The notes under the pieces: generated by a model
Told to the model about the DNA's origin: nothing
The model's database searches: none
The model's input: the letters and a program-made list of their open reading frames with translations, nothing else
Program-made: the position numbers and the translations under genes
Source of the DNA: Labilithrix sp.
GTDB taxonomy: Bacteria > Myxococcota_A > Polyangia > Polyangiales > Polyangiaceae
Length of the DNA: 64,000 bases
Assembly: GCA_019637155.1 (NCBI GenBank)
Contig: JAHBWE010000011.1
Location: forward strand, 124,001 to 188,000
Direction: 5' to 3'
Shown here: positions 36,169 to 44,829 of the stretch, piece by piece
Numbering within the stretch: position 1 is the stretch's first letter
Layout: every line of letters begins with the position of its first letter

Positions 36169-37416
36169 TCACGCCATCCGGAGGCGGCGTCCCTCGTCTT
36201 CGAGCGGCTCGAGCGCGTGGAGCAGCGCGTCGTCGTCCTCGCACGTCACCGCCTCGAGCGCGACGCGGAGCTGCGGCGCGGCGCAGGCGTCGGCGGCGAC
36301 GCGGAGGCGCGTGCGCGCGGCGTCGTCGAGCTCGCGCCGCAGCGCGAGGGCCGCGCCGGCGCGCGCGGTCGGCGCCGCGCTCGCGTCCTCGACGACGCGC
36401 CAGAGCGCCTCGTGCGGCACCGCCTGCGTGCGGAACGTCGCGTTCTGCTCGGTCAGCGCCTGTGTCGCGCGCAGCCACTCCTCGGCGCGGCGTCCGGCGC
36501 GCGTGAGCACGTCGAGGTTCACGCGCGGCGCGCGCCGATGGGCGGCGAGCTGCTCCGCGATCCGCTCGCCGAGCTTCTTCGCCTCGTGGCTCCGGTCCGC
36601 TTCGAGGCTCGCGTTCGAGCCGATCGGATGATGGAGCTCCACGTTCGTGCCGTCGCGGAGATCGAGGATGAGGTCGTTCCCTTCGGAGCGCACGCGCTCG
36701 ATCTCCGAGAACGGGACGAAGCGCGTGCCGCGCAGCTCGCGGACCCGCACGCCGTCGGCGCCGACCGTGACGTAGGCCGCGCGCCAGTGCCGCGCGAGGA
36801 GGAAGCCGATCATCGCCGCCACGACGAACGTCCCCCCCATCATCGTGAACGCGACGCTCTGCGCCTTGAGCCCCGTCGCGGTGAACAGCATGCCCATCGC
36901 GACGGCGAAGGAGACGGCCATGCCCTCGAGCACGAGCTGCTTGCGATCGGAGAGCTTCGTCCCGCCGCGAAGCTCCCACTCCGTGAGGGAGCGCCCTGCG
37001 TCGAGCCGCAGCGCGCCGAGGAGCTCCGCCGCCTCCGCGTCGTCCGTCACCGCGACGTCGATCGCGGTCGCCGGCGTCCCGCGCTCGAGCAGTCGCAGGA
37101 CGAGGCCGCCGCCGTCGGCGAGCGGGTACGCGTGCTGGATCGCGCTCCGCGCGACGACGAGGCGTCCGTCGAGCCACAGGCCCTCCTCGTCGGCGCGGAG
37201 CGGCCCGCGCCGCTCGGTCCGGAACGCCAGCCATGCGCGGGGTGCCCCGATGACGCCGGTGAGGTACAAGCCGGCGAGCAGCGTCGCGAGCCACATCGGC
37301 GCGGAGAGCTGGATCGCCCCGACCAGCGGGACGAGCCCGCCGAGCATCCAGCTCTTCATCGCGACGAGGAGCCACTTGCGGCGATGGCGGATCGTGCCCG
37401 AAGACTTCTCGAACAT
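36169..37416 (-). CDS. Paralogous membrane protein family, copy 3
   Basis: The 415-residue product has two N-terminal helices (about 18-60), a PH-like segment (EEGLWLDGRLVVARSAIQHAY), two central helices (about 165-215), and a second PH-like segment (AAYVTVGADGVRVRELRGTR). The family C-terminus contains NATFRTQAVPHEALWRVVED, ARAGAALALRRELDDAARTR and ADACAAPQLRVALEAV. It is complete relative to copy 1 and closer to it in layout than copy 2. It lies 24 bp downstream of dnaK on the same strand and might be read from the grpE-dnaK transcript. Function unknown. Confidence 0.82.
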   Translation of the reverse strand: MFEKSSGTIRHRRKWLLVAMKSWMLGGLVPLVGAIQLSAPMWLATLLAGLYLTGVIGAPRAWLAFRTERRGPLRADEEGLWLDGRLVVARSAIQHAYPLADGGGLVLRLLERGTPATAIDVAVTDDAEAAELLGALRLDAGRSLTEWELRGGTKLSDRKQLVLEGMAVSFAVAMGMLFTATGLKAQSVAFTMMGGTFVVAAMIGFLLARHWRAAYVTVGADGVRVRELRGTRFVPFSEIERVRSEGNDLILDLRDGTNVELHHPIGSNASLEADRSHEAKKLGERIAEQLAAHRRAPRVNLDVLTRAGRRAEEWLRATQALTEQNATFRTQAVPHEALWRVVEDASAAPTARAGAALALRRELDDAARTRLRVAADACAAPQLRVALEAVTCEDDDALLHALEPLEDEGRRLRMA

Positions 37417-37440
37417 CGCCCCGCCCCTCCCGCGTCGCGA

Positions 37441-39270
37441 TCAGCCCGTGCCGTAGAGCGACTCGGCGATCTTGAAGGTGAGCGCCTCGAGGTCCTGGTA
37501 CTGCGAGCGGATGCTCGTGAGATCGCCCTGCTGCTCGATGAGCTCGCGGAGCCGCTTGCACGAGTCCTTCGTGCGCTCGATCATCTCGCCGTCGACGAGG
37601 TCCTGGTAGCCCTCGAGCGCGGCCTCGGTCGTGTAGAGCAGCGTCTCGGCCTGGTTGCGCACCTCGGCGAGCTCCTTGCGCACGGCGTCCGCGGCCTGGT
37701 GGCGCTCGCCTTCGGTGACGATGCGGTCGATCTCGTCCTTCGAGAGGCCGCTCGTCGGCGTGATGTTCATCTGCTGCGAGCGCCCCGAGCCGAGGTCCTT
37801 CGCGTCGATGCTGACGACGCCGTTCGCGTCGATGCGGAACGTGACCGAGATCTTCGGCACGCCGCGCGGCGCGGGCGGGATGCCGGTGAGCTCGAAGCGC
37901 GCGAGCGAGCGGTTGTCGGCCGCCATCGGGCGCTCGCCCTGGAGGATGTGGATCGGCACGAAATTCTGGTTGTCGACGGAGGTCGTGAAGACCTCGTTTC
38001 GCTCCGTCGGGATCGTGGTGTTGCGCGGGATGAGGACGGTGAAGACGCCGCCGCCGGTCTCGACGCCGAGCGAGAGCGGCGTGACGTCGAGGAGGAGCAT
38101 CTCGACCGGCGACTCTTCGCCGAGCGCGGAGCCCTGGAGCGCGGCGCCCGCGGCGACGACCTCGTCCGGGTTCACGCCCTTGTTCGGCTCGCGGCCGAAG
38201 AACTCCTTAACCGCCTTCTGCACCGCCGGCATGCGCGTCATGCCGCCGACGAGGACGACGGACTGGATGTCGCTCGGGTTGACCCCCGCGTCGCTCAGGC
38301 ACTTGCGGCACGGCTCGAGGCTCCGCTCGATGAGCTCGGTCGTGAGGAGCTCGAGCTCCGCGCGCGTCATCGTGCGCTGGACGTGGAGCGGCTCCCCCTT
38401 CGCGTTGGTCGCGATGAAGGGGAGGTTCAGCTCGGTCTCGAGCGAGGACGAGAGCTCGTGCTTCGCCTTCTCCGCCGCCTCCTTCAGGCGCTGGAGCGCC
38501 ATCCGGTCCTTCTTGAGGTCGACGTTGTTCTCTTTCTGGAACACCTCCGCGATCGCGTCGACGATGCGGAGGTCGAAGTCCTCGCCGCCGAGGTACGTGT
38601 CGCCGTTGGTCGCCTTCACGCTGAAGACGCCCTCCTGGATCTCGAGGATCGAGATATCGAAGGTGCCTCCGCCGAGGTCGTAGACCGCGATGCGCTCGGT
38701 CGTCTTCTTGTCGAGGCCGTACGCGATCGCGGCGGCGGTGGGCTCGTTGATGATCCTGCGGACGTCGAGGCCGGCGATCTTGCCGGCGTCGCGCGTCGCC
38801 TGGCGCTGCGCGTCGTCGAAGTACGCGGGGACGGTGACGACCGCCTCGGTCACCGGCTCGCCGAGGTAGCTCTCCGCGATCTCCTTCATGCGGGTGAGCA
38901 CCATCGCGCTCACCTCCGGCGGCGACATGTCCTTGCCGCCGACGGAGACCCAGGCGTCGCCGTTCGGCGCCTCGATGATCTTGTACGGGCTGCGGTCGAG
39001 CTGGCGGCGCACCTCCTCGGACTTCACCTTGCGGCCGATGAGGCGCTTCACGGCGTAGACCGTGTTGGTCGCGTTCGTGACCGCCTGCCTCTTCGCGGGC
39101 TGGCCGACGAGGCGCTCGCCGCTCCCCGTGAACGCGACGATCGACGGCGTCGTGCGCGCGCCCTCGGCGTTCGGAATGATCTTCACGTCGACCTTGCCCG
39201 TCGGGCTCGTCTCCACGATGGCGACGCACGAGTTCGTCGTGCCCAGGTCGATACCGATGACCTTCGACAT
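37441..39270 (-). CDS. dnaK: Molecular chaperone DnaK (Hsp70)
   Basis: The 609-residue product begins MSKVIGIDLGTTNSCVAI and carries PSIVAF, VPAYFDDAQRQATRDAGKIA, INEPTAAAIAYGL, DLGGGTFDISILE and VLVGGMTRMPAVQ, then the substrate-binding beta domain (DVTPLSLGVETGGGVFTVLI) and helical lid. ATP-dependent protein folding chaperone working with GrpE and DnaJ. It ends at KIAESLYGTG, about 25-30 residues short of typical DnaK, so the disordered acidic/Gly-rich tail is missing. A GAGGGG ribosome site precedes the ATG. It lies 16 bp after grpE; no dnaJ is adjacent. Confidence 0.96.
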   Translation of the reverse strand: MSKVIGIDLGTTNSCVAIVETSPTGKVDVKIIPNAEGARTTPSIVAFTGSGERLVGQPAKRQAVTNATNTVYAVKRLIGRKVKSEEVRRQLDRSPYKIIEAPNGDAWVSVGGKDMSPPEVSAMVLTRMKEIAESYLGEPVTEAVVTVPAYFDDAQRQATRDAGKIAGLDVRRIINEPTAAAIAYGLDKKTTERIAVYDLGGGTFDISILEIQEGVFSVKATNGDTYLGGEDFDLRIVDAIAEVFQKENNVDLKKDRMALQRLKEAAEKAKHELSSSLETELNLPFIATNAKGEPLHVQRTMTRAELELLTTELIERSLEPCRKCLSDAGVNPSDIQSVVLVGGMTRMPAVQKAVKEFFGREPNKGVNPDEVVAAGAALQGSALGEESPVEMLLLDVTPLSLGVETGGGVFTVLIPRNTTIPTERNEVFTTSVDNQNFVPIHILQGERPMAADNRSLARFELTGIPPAPRGVPKISVTFRIDANGVVSIDAKDLGSGRSQQMNITPTSGLSKDEIDRIVTEGERHQAADAVRKELAEVRNQAETLLYTTEAALEGYQDLVDGEMIERTKDSCKRLRELIEQQGDLTSIRSQYQDLEALTFKIAESLYGTG

Positions 39271-39286
39271 TTAACCCCTCACGCCC

Positions 39287-39904
39287 TCACGAAGACGCCT
39301 TCGCGTCGTCGGACCCAGACCCCTCTGCCTTCCCCTCGGACTCGGACTTCGACTTCGGCTTCGCGACCACGACCATGGCGGCGCGAATGAGTCGATCGCC
39401 CTGCGCGTAGCCGGGTTGGACCTCGGCGACGACGGTGCCTGGCGGATGCTCGTCGGTCTCGACCTGCTGGATCGCCTCGTGGTGCGTCGGATCGAACTGC
39501 TCGCCGACGGTGGGCACCTTCGTGATGCCGCCGCGCGCGAGGGTGTCGGTGTACTGGCGCAGGACCATCGTGAGGCCCTCGGCGACGGCCTTCACGTCCG
39601 TCGCGCGCTGGGCGCTCGCGATCGCGCGCTCGAGGTTGTCGAAGACGGGGAGGAACTCCTTGAGGAGGTCCTCTTTGCCCGCCTTCCGCGTGTCCTCGAT
39701 CTCCCGTCGCGACCGCTTCCGGAAGTTGTCGAAGTCCGCCGCCGTGCGCATCCACTGATCCTTCATGCGCGCGGCCTCGGCCTTCGCCTCCGCGACCGGA
39801 TCCACTTCGGCCTTCGCGGGCGCCGAGGCGGGCTGGCCGCTCGCAGCCTCGCTCTCGCCGTTCGCGCCGGTGTCTTTCTCTTCGCTCTCGCCTTCGCCGG
39901 ACAT
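39287..39904 (-). CDS. grpE: Nucleotide exchange factor GrpE
   Basis: ATG 39904 gives 205 residues. After an acidic N-terminus come the long coiled-coil helix and the GrpE core: RTAADFDNFRKRSRREI, LLKEFLPVFDNLERAI, GLTMVLRQYTDTLARGGI, FDPTHHEAI and VVAEVQPGYAQGDRLIRAAMV. GrpE releases ADP from DnaK, encoded 16 bp downstream. No Shine-Dalgarno sequence is visible before the ATG, and a promoter-like sequence lies within 36 bp upstream, so translation could be near-leaderless. Confidence 0.95.
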   Translation of the reverse strand: MSGEGESEEKDTGANGESEAASGQPASAPAKAEVDPVAEAKAEAARMKDQWMRTAADFDNFRKRSRREIEDTRKAGKEDLLKEFLPVFDNLERAIASAQRATDVKAVAEGLTMVLRQYTDTLARGGITKVPTVGEQFDPTHHEAIQQVETDEHPPGTVVAEVQPGYAQGDRLIRAAMVVVAKPKSKSESEGKAEGSGSDDAKASS

Positions 39905-39913
39905 ATGCCCACG

Positions 39914-39940
39914 ACTATACCCGAATTGCCCACACTCAAG
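39914..39940 (-). promoter_or_regulatory. Candidate grpE-dnaK promoter
   Basis: On the minus strand CTTGAG (39940-39935) and TATAGT (39919-39914) are 15 bp apart, just upstream of the grpE ATG at 39904. CTTGAG resembles a heat-shock sigma -35 and TATAGT a vegetative -10; neither class fits fully. If used, transcription would begin within a few bases of the ATG. The rest of the 39905-40102 gap shows nothing else recognisable. Confidence 0.3.
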
Positions 39941-40102
39941 AGAGAACCCTTCGGCTTCGGACAGCGCCGCGGCTCGGCGCGGCTCATCGCTGTGCCGTTC
40001 GACGGCACTGGATTCCGCGTCGACGCGACATGCTCGGGCTCGCTCCGAGCGCCGCGGTAGTGATCGCACGCCGACGTGAAGTGGGCTAAGTCCTTCGGTT
40101 CG

Positions 40103-42466
40103 ATGCAGCCCGAGCTGAACGAGCCGCAGACCGAGGCGGCGTTCCACGTCGACGGGCCGCTCCTCGTGTTCGCCGGCGCCGGCAGCGGCAAGACGCGCGT
40201 CATCACGTACCGCATCGCGAACCTCGTCGCGCGCGAGCGCGTGGCGCCGTGGCGCATCCTCGCGGTGACGTTCACGAACAAAGCGGCGGGCGAGATGCGG
40301 GCGCGCCTCGAGCGCCCCGACCTCCTCGGCCCCGTCGCGCGCGACCTCTGGGTCGGCACCTTCCACGCGACGTGCGCGAAGTTCCTCCGCATGTTTCCCG
40401 AAGCGATCGAGCGCAGCAAGAGCTTCGTCATCTACGACTCGACCGATCAGAAGGCGGTCGTCACGCGCGTGCTCCGCGACATGAACCTCGACGACCGTCG
40501 CTACACGCCGAAGGCCGTGCTCGGTCGCATCCACAAAGAGAAGCAAGAGGGCCGCGGCCCCGACGAGATGAGCCTCGACAGCTACCTCGACGACGCGGTG
40601 CAGAAGGCCTACCGCAAGTACGAGGCCGCGCTCCGCGCCGCGAACGCGCTCGACTTCGAGGACCTCATCCTCTCGGTGGTGCGCGTGCTCGAGGCCCCCG
40701 CCGACGGCTCGGTCGGGGTCGAGGTGCTGCGCGCGCAGGAGACGCTGCTCAAGAAGTTCGATCACGTCCTCGTCGACGAGTTCCAGGACACGAACCAGAT
40801 CCAGTACCGCCTCCTGAAGAAGCTCGCGTCGCGGACGAAGAACCTCTGCGTCGTCGGCGACGACGATCAGTCCATCTATCGCTGGCGCGGGGCCGACGTC
40901 CGCAACATCCGCGGCTTCCGCAGGGACTGGCCCGCGGCGAAGGTCGTGAAGCTCGAGCAGAACTACCGCTCGACGAAGAACATCGTCGCCTCCGCGCTCG
41001 CCGTCATCGCACCGTCACCGACGCGCGAGCCGAAGGAGCTCTTCACCGACAACCCGAACGGCACGCCGATCCGCGTCATCGCGTGCGCCGACGAGCGCGA
41101 CGAGGCGGCCTGCGTCGTCCGCGCGATCCGCGACGCGCGCGAGGCCGGCATCGGCCCGAAGGAGATCGCCGTCTTCTATCGCGTGCACGCGCAGTCGCGT
41201 GTCCTCGAAGAGTCGCTCCGCGCGGTCGACATGCCGTACCAGATCATCGGCGGCACGAAGTTCTACGACCGCGCCGAGATCAAGGACGCGATCGCGTACC
41301 TGCGCGTCCTCGTGAACCCGAAGAGCGACGTCGACATGCTCCGCATCATCAACGTGCCGGCGCGCGGCATCGGCAGCACGACGGTGGAGCGCGTCGCGAG
41401 CTACGCGAACATGCAGGGCATCTCGATCTTCGAGGCGCTCGAGCGGCTCGACGACTTCGCGGAGGACCTCGGCTCCGCGCCGCGGAAGCGCCTCGGCCAG
41501 TTCCGCGAGCTGATGAAGCTGCTCGCGGGCGAGGCGCGCGCCCGCTCCGCGCCGGAGGTCCTCCGTCTCCTCCTCGCGAAGACCGGCTACAAAAAGGCGC
41601 TCGAAGACGAGGACACCGCCGAAGCGGAGGGCCGCCTCGAGAACCTCGCCGAGCTCGAGGGCTCGATGCAGGACTACGAGACCGAAGCGGAGGCGCGCGG
41701 CGAGCCGCCGACGCTCGACGGCTTCCTCGAGCGCGTCTCGCTCGTCGCGGACACGGACCAGGGCGACGCGCCGATCGAGAAGGTCACCCTGATGACGGTG
41801 CACGGCGCGAAGGGCCTCGAGTTCGAGCTCGTGCTGCTCACCGGCATGGAAGAGGACATGTTCCCCTACCGGAACCAGGAGCCGCGCACGCCGGAGGAGA
41901 TGGAGGAGGAGCGCCGCCTCGCGTACGTCGCGATCACGCGCGCGCGCCATCACCTCATCGTCACGCACGCGCGCCAGCGCCAGATCTTCGGCACGACGCG
42001 CCTCGGCGTCCCGAGCCGCTTCGTCGGCGACCTCCCGCCCGAGGCGGCGGAGCACATGGAGACGTCGGCCGCGCGCGCGGCGGGGGCGTCGGGTCGCTGG
42101 ATCGATCGCGACCAAGCGCCGACGAGCTGGAAGCGCCCGTCCGCGTCGCCGTCGCCCGCGTGGAAGCACCCGCAAGCGGACGTCATCCCCGGCGACGAGT
42201 GGGGCCCCGGCCCGGCCGCGCTGCAGAGCCGCCGTCATCGCGCGGCCTCGCGCGATCCGGGCGAGCGCTACGTCGAGTACGACGAGGGCGCCGACCCGCC
42301 GCCGAGCGCGGCGGGCCCGCTCCGCCGCGGCAGCACGGTGGTGCACCAGCGCTTCGGCCGCGGCGAGGTGATGAAGGTCGTCACGGTCGGCGAGCCCGCC
42401 GTCGTCGCCTTCTTCCCAGGCTGGGGCGAGAAGAAGGTCCTCGCGCGGTTCCTGAAGCTCGCGTGA
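40103..42466 (+). CDS. pcrA: UvrD/PcrA-type DNA helicase
   Basis: ATG 40103 (MQPELNEPQTEAAF) matches the family N-terminus; a GTG at 40076 would add nine residues. The 787-residue product shows all SF1A motifs: Q motif LNEPQTEA, Walker A AGAGSGKTRVI, VTFTNKAAGEMRARL, GTFHATCAKFLR, Walker B VDEFQDTNQIQY, GDDDQSIYRWRGA, EQNYRSTKNI, TVHGAKGLEFELV and VAITRARHHLIV. The C-terminal VHQRFGRGEVMKV...KVLARFLKL module is the PcrA/UvrD tudor-like RNA polymerase-binding domain. 3'-5' translocase for DNA repair and replication restart. It follows grpE divergently. Confidence 0.93.
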   Translation: MQPELNEPQTEAAFHVDGPLLVFAGAGSGKTRVITYRIANLVARERVAPWRILAVTFTNKAAGEMRARLERPDLLGPVARDLWVGTFHATCAKFLRMFPEAIERSKSFVIYDSTDQKAVVTRVLRDMNLDDRRYTPKAVLGRIHKEKQEGRGPDEMSLDSYLDDAVQKAYRKYEAALRAANALDFEDLILSVVRVLEAPADGSVGVEVLRAQETLLKKFDHVLVDEFQDTNQIQYRLLKKLASRTKNLCVVGDDDQSIYRWRGADVRNIRGFRRDWPAAKVVKLEQNYRSTKNIVASALAVIAPSPTREPKELFTDNPNGTPIRVIACADERDEAACVVRAIRDAREAGIGPKEIAVFYRVHAQSRVLEESLRAVDMPYQIIGGTKFYDRAEIKDAIAYLRVLVNPKSDVDMLRIINVPARGIGSTTVERVASYANMQGISIFEALERLDDFAEDLGSAPRKRLGQFRELMKLLAGEARARSAPEVLRLLLAKTGYKKALEDEDTAEAEGRLENLAELEGSMQDYETEAEARGEPPTLDGFLERVSLVADTDQGDAPIEKVTLMTVHGAKGLEFELVLLTGMEEDMFPYRNQEPRTPEEMEEERRLAYVAITRARHHLIVTHARQRQIFGTTRLGVPSRFVGDLPPEAAEHMETSAARAAGASGRWIDRDQAPTSWKRPSASPSPAWKHPQADVIPGDEWGPGPAALQSRRHRAASRDPGERYVEYDEGADPPPSAAGPLRRGSTVVHQRFGRGEVMKVVTVGEPAVVAFFPGWGEKKVLARFLKLA

Positions 42467-42469
42467 TCG

Positions 42470-42889
42470 TCACGAGCCGCCGTCGCGCGGCGGCGGCCAG
42501 CCAGAGGACGACGGCGGGCCGCCATAGGCGGACGACATGCCGCCCATGTCTCCAGGGGGCGTGCCGCCGCCGCCTCGGTCTTCGTCCGTGCTGTCATCGG
42601 CGACCGCCGGCTTCGTGACCTTCGGGACGCCCTCGGTCGACGTCTTCTCGTCCTCGTCGTCGTCCCCGACCACGACCGCGCCAGAAGGGGTGGGATCCGT
42701 GGTCTGGCCGCCGCACGCGGCCAGCGCGATCGACGCCGCGAAGGTGAAGCGCGCGAGGCGGTCGAGGCGTCGCGTCGTCGAGGGGACGGCGCGCGCCGCG
42801 AGCCCGGCAGCGAGGGCGCTCTGGCAGAACGGACACGACGTTTCGTTCGCACGGACGTGGCGCAGACAGGCGGGGCAGGGGACGAGCAT
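42470..42889 (-). CDS. Small zinc-ribbon membrane protein
   Basis: ATG 42889 is preceded by GGGGAG and starts the 139-residue product directly at the zinc ribbon MLVPCPACLRHVRANETSCPFC (C5, C8, C19, C22). After a basic stretch there is a single hydrophobic segment (about 47-62, FTFAASIALAAC) ending in a lipobox-like AAC at an unusual depth, then an acidic Asp/Glu/Thr region and a Gly/Pro/Ser-rich tail. The CPxC...CPFC plus membrane segment is a recurrent but unnamed small-protein layout in Myxococcota. Whether the Cys is lipidated or the segment spans the membrane is unclear. Confidence 0.72.
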   Translation of the reverse strand: MLVPCPACLRHVRANETSCPFCQSALAAGLAARAVPSTTRRLDRLARFTFAASIALAACGGQTTDPTPSGAVVVGDDDEDEKTSTEGVPKVTKPAVADDSTDEDRGGGGTPPGDMGGMSSAYGGPPSSSGWPPPRDGGS

Positions 42890-43005
42890 GCTCCCCATCA
42901 AGCACGGTGCGTTCCTGTATGGCGGACGCGGAAACTCGGGCGAATTGGGGAGACGTTGCTACCGCTGGCGCGCCTTGGCACACCACGGCACATGGCGATG
43001 CGTGA

Positions 43006-43665
43006 TCACGGCGTCGACGCGTCGACGTCCGCGGACGCGTCGGGAGTTGGTGTCGCGCCCGCGTCTGGCGTCGGGGCGGAGGGGCATGCGCGTGGTACGA
43101 GGTGGAGGTCGACGCTCTGCGCGGCGTAGCTGTCTTTCAGCTCCTCGAGCTGGAGGCGTTCGGTGTCGTCGAGCGGCGTCGCCTCGATCGTCCATCGCTC
43201 GCCCGAGCGGACGACGCGGAAGCAGCGGAAGCTCGCGAGCTCGTCGGCGAGCTCGTCGCCGCGCGTGCGCGGGACGGGCAGCGTGACGTGGATCTCGCGC
43301 CGCGCGACCGCGCCCTCGCGATCGACGAGGTAGATCGCGGTCGTGCCCGGGCGCAGCGCGGTGAGGACGAGCATGTCCTTCGTCCGGCGGACCCCGACGA
43401 GCCCTTGCCCGTCGATCCCGTACTCGCGCAGCCCCTCCGTCGGGATCGACGTGGCTTGTCCGACCGCGAGATCGATCGACGCGCTCGTCGTCGCGTGCGG
43501 ATGCGGCCGCACGTGCTTCGCGCAAGCGACGCCCCCGACCCCGACGCCGCCTCCGACGCCGAGCAGCAACAGCGCGCCGCACGTCCGGCGCAACGAGCAG
43601 ATCGGCGCGCGGAGCACGCGCGCGAGCGTAGCATCGGCCGCCGCGCCGCGACGCGAGCGGCGCAC
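43006..43665 (-). CDS. Exported protein with pilus-assembly (CpaC-type) N-domain
   Basis: The GTG start at 43665 gives 219 residues: a basic N-terminus, a Gly/Val-rich hydrophobic segment (LLLLGVGGGVGVGGVA) ending at ACAK, and a domain at about 60-130. This domain contains SIDLAVGQATSIPTEGLREY, VRRTKDMLVLTALRPGTTAIY and VDREGAVARREIHV, the pattern of the N-terminal domain of secretin/pilus proteins such as CpaC (T2SS-T3SS_pil_N). No secretin pore domain follows; the C-terminus is Pro/Asp-rich. It is therefore a stand-alone domain protein, possibly a periplasmic secretion accessory. The exact start is uncertain. Confidence 0.72.
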   Translation of the reverse strand: MRRSRRGAAADATLARVLRAPICSLRRTCGALLLLGVGGGVGVGGVACAKHVRPHPHATTSASIDLAVGQATSIPTEGLREYGIDGQGLVGVRRTKDMLVLTALRPGTTAIYLVDREGAVARREIHVTLPVPRTRGDELADELASFRCFRVVRSGERWTIEATPLDDTERLQLEELKDSYAAQSVDLHLVPRACPSAPTPDAGATPTPDASADVDASTP

Positions 43666-43862
43666 GTCTGGCGGGGGGGGCGCGCGGGGGCGGGCGGGTT
43701 TGGCTCGAGGGTGCCGCGAGGCGTTGCGAACGGCAGATCCTCACAGCGCCCCATACCGACGACGTAGCGAAAGGCCGGCTACTCGTGCTGGCCAAAGAAA
43801 AATTCGTGATGGTCGCGAACGTGCACGTCGTCGCGGCGTGCACGTCGTGGTGCGGAGGAGCG

Positions 43863-44678
43863 TTACGGGGCGCCGGTGATTTTGGCGTTGCCGTTCTTCT
43901 TTGATTTGCCGGTGACCTTCGTGCCGGTGAGGGTGACGGTGGCGTTGGCGCTCGCGACGACCGAGTTGGTGGAGGCGGTGATGCTGCCGCCCGTCATCGT
44001 GACCTTCGCGTTGGCGCTCGCCTCGATCGCGATCGGGGCGGTGATGCTCACGTTCGCGAGGGTGACCTGGCAGTTGCCGCTCGCGACCACGCCCGCCGTC
44101 GCGGTGACGTTGCTCACCGCGATCGCGTCGACGCCGCTGCACGTGAGCGGGGTCTTGCCGTCCCACGCCGCGGCCTGCGCCTGCTTCTGCGCGGCGACGG
44201 GCGAGCTGCCGCCGTCCTTCGCCTGGAAATAGATGTAGATGCCAAGGCCGATGCCGCCGAGGACGATGAGGGCGAGGACGATGAGGCCGATGATCCAGCC
44301 CCACACCATCGACGAGACGCGGTTCTTGACGTAGTTCTCCGGCGTCTGGCCGTTGATCTTCACGCGGAGCTGATGGCCGCCGCCGAGATCGAACTGGCCC
44401 GCGCCGACGTTGTGGTTCGGCTGCGGCGGCTGCTGCGGATACGCCTGCTGCTGCTGCATCGGCGGCATCGGCTGCGCGCCTGGCGGCGGCGGGCCGAAGC
44501 CGAGGTTCTGCGCGAACATGTTGTTGAACTCGGGGTTGAAGCCGCCCCCCGGCGCCTGCGGGACGACCGGCGTGAGCTGGCCGTTTTCCTGCGAGAACAG
44601 CGAGAGATCACGCATGCAGCGGGCGTACTTCCCGCCGCCGGCCCATTCGAGCTGGCCGCCGCAGTTCATGCATTGCAT
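43863..44678 (-). CDS. Zinc-ribbon-like / membrane / beta-solenoid protein
   Basis: The 271-residue product has an incomplete zinc ribbon (C3, C6, C21; the fourth position is Asp24), a Gly/Pro/Gln-rich cytoplasmic linker (about 40-95), and one membrane helix (about 125-151, VWGWIIGLIVLALIVLGGIG). A C-terminal region (about 182-257) has short repeats of the type ASANAKVTMTGGSITA and ASANATVTLTGTKVTG, which suggest a small beta-solenoid outside the membrane. No known function. The missing fourth Cys may mean the ribbon no longer binds zinc. Neighbouring genes encode another zinc-ribbon membrane protein and a pilus N-domain protein on the same strand, but gaps of 100-200 bp separate them. Confidence 0.75.
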   Translation of the reverse strand: MQCMNCGGQLEWAGGGKYARCMRDLSLFSQENGQLTPVVPQAPGGGFNPEFNNMFAQNLGFGPPPPGAQPMPPMQQQQAYPQQPPQPNHNVGAGQFDLGGGHQLRVKINGQTPENYVKNRVSSMVWGWIIGLIVLALIVLGGIGLGIYIYFQAKDGGSSPVAAQKQAQAAAWDGKTPLTCSGVDAIAVSNVTATAGVVASGNCQVTLANVSITAPIAIEASANAKVTMTGGSITASTNSVVASANATVTLTGTKVTGKSKKNGNAKITGAP

Positions 44679-44829
44679 GCGCGGGAAACTAACCGAATCC
44701 AGGGCGGCCGGCAGGTCGCTCGTTGGGAGAGGCGCCGATCAGCGGCAATGTAGGCGAAAACGCTGGGCAATACGGGGCGCGATCGAGACGCGGGGGCGGC
44801 GGGCGCGCGGCGTAGGGTTCGGCCGCGTC

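Noticed and set aside
36217..39390. Very long antisense open frame (over 1000 codons) opposite dnaK and membrane copy 3
   Set aside because: It is a high-GC shadow: Arg/Glu/Leu-rich, no motifs, while the sense strand encodes unmistakable DnaK.
39914..39940. Clear heat-shock sigma-32 promoter or CIRCE element for grpE-dnaK
   Set aside because: Only a weak CTTGAG/TATAGT pair is present and there is no CIRCE dyad; it is listed as a low-confidence candidate instead.
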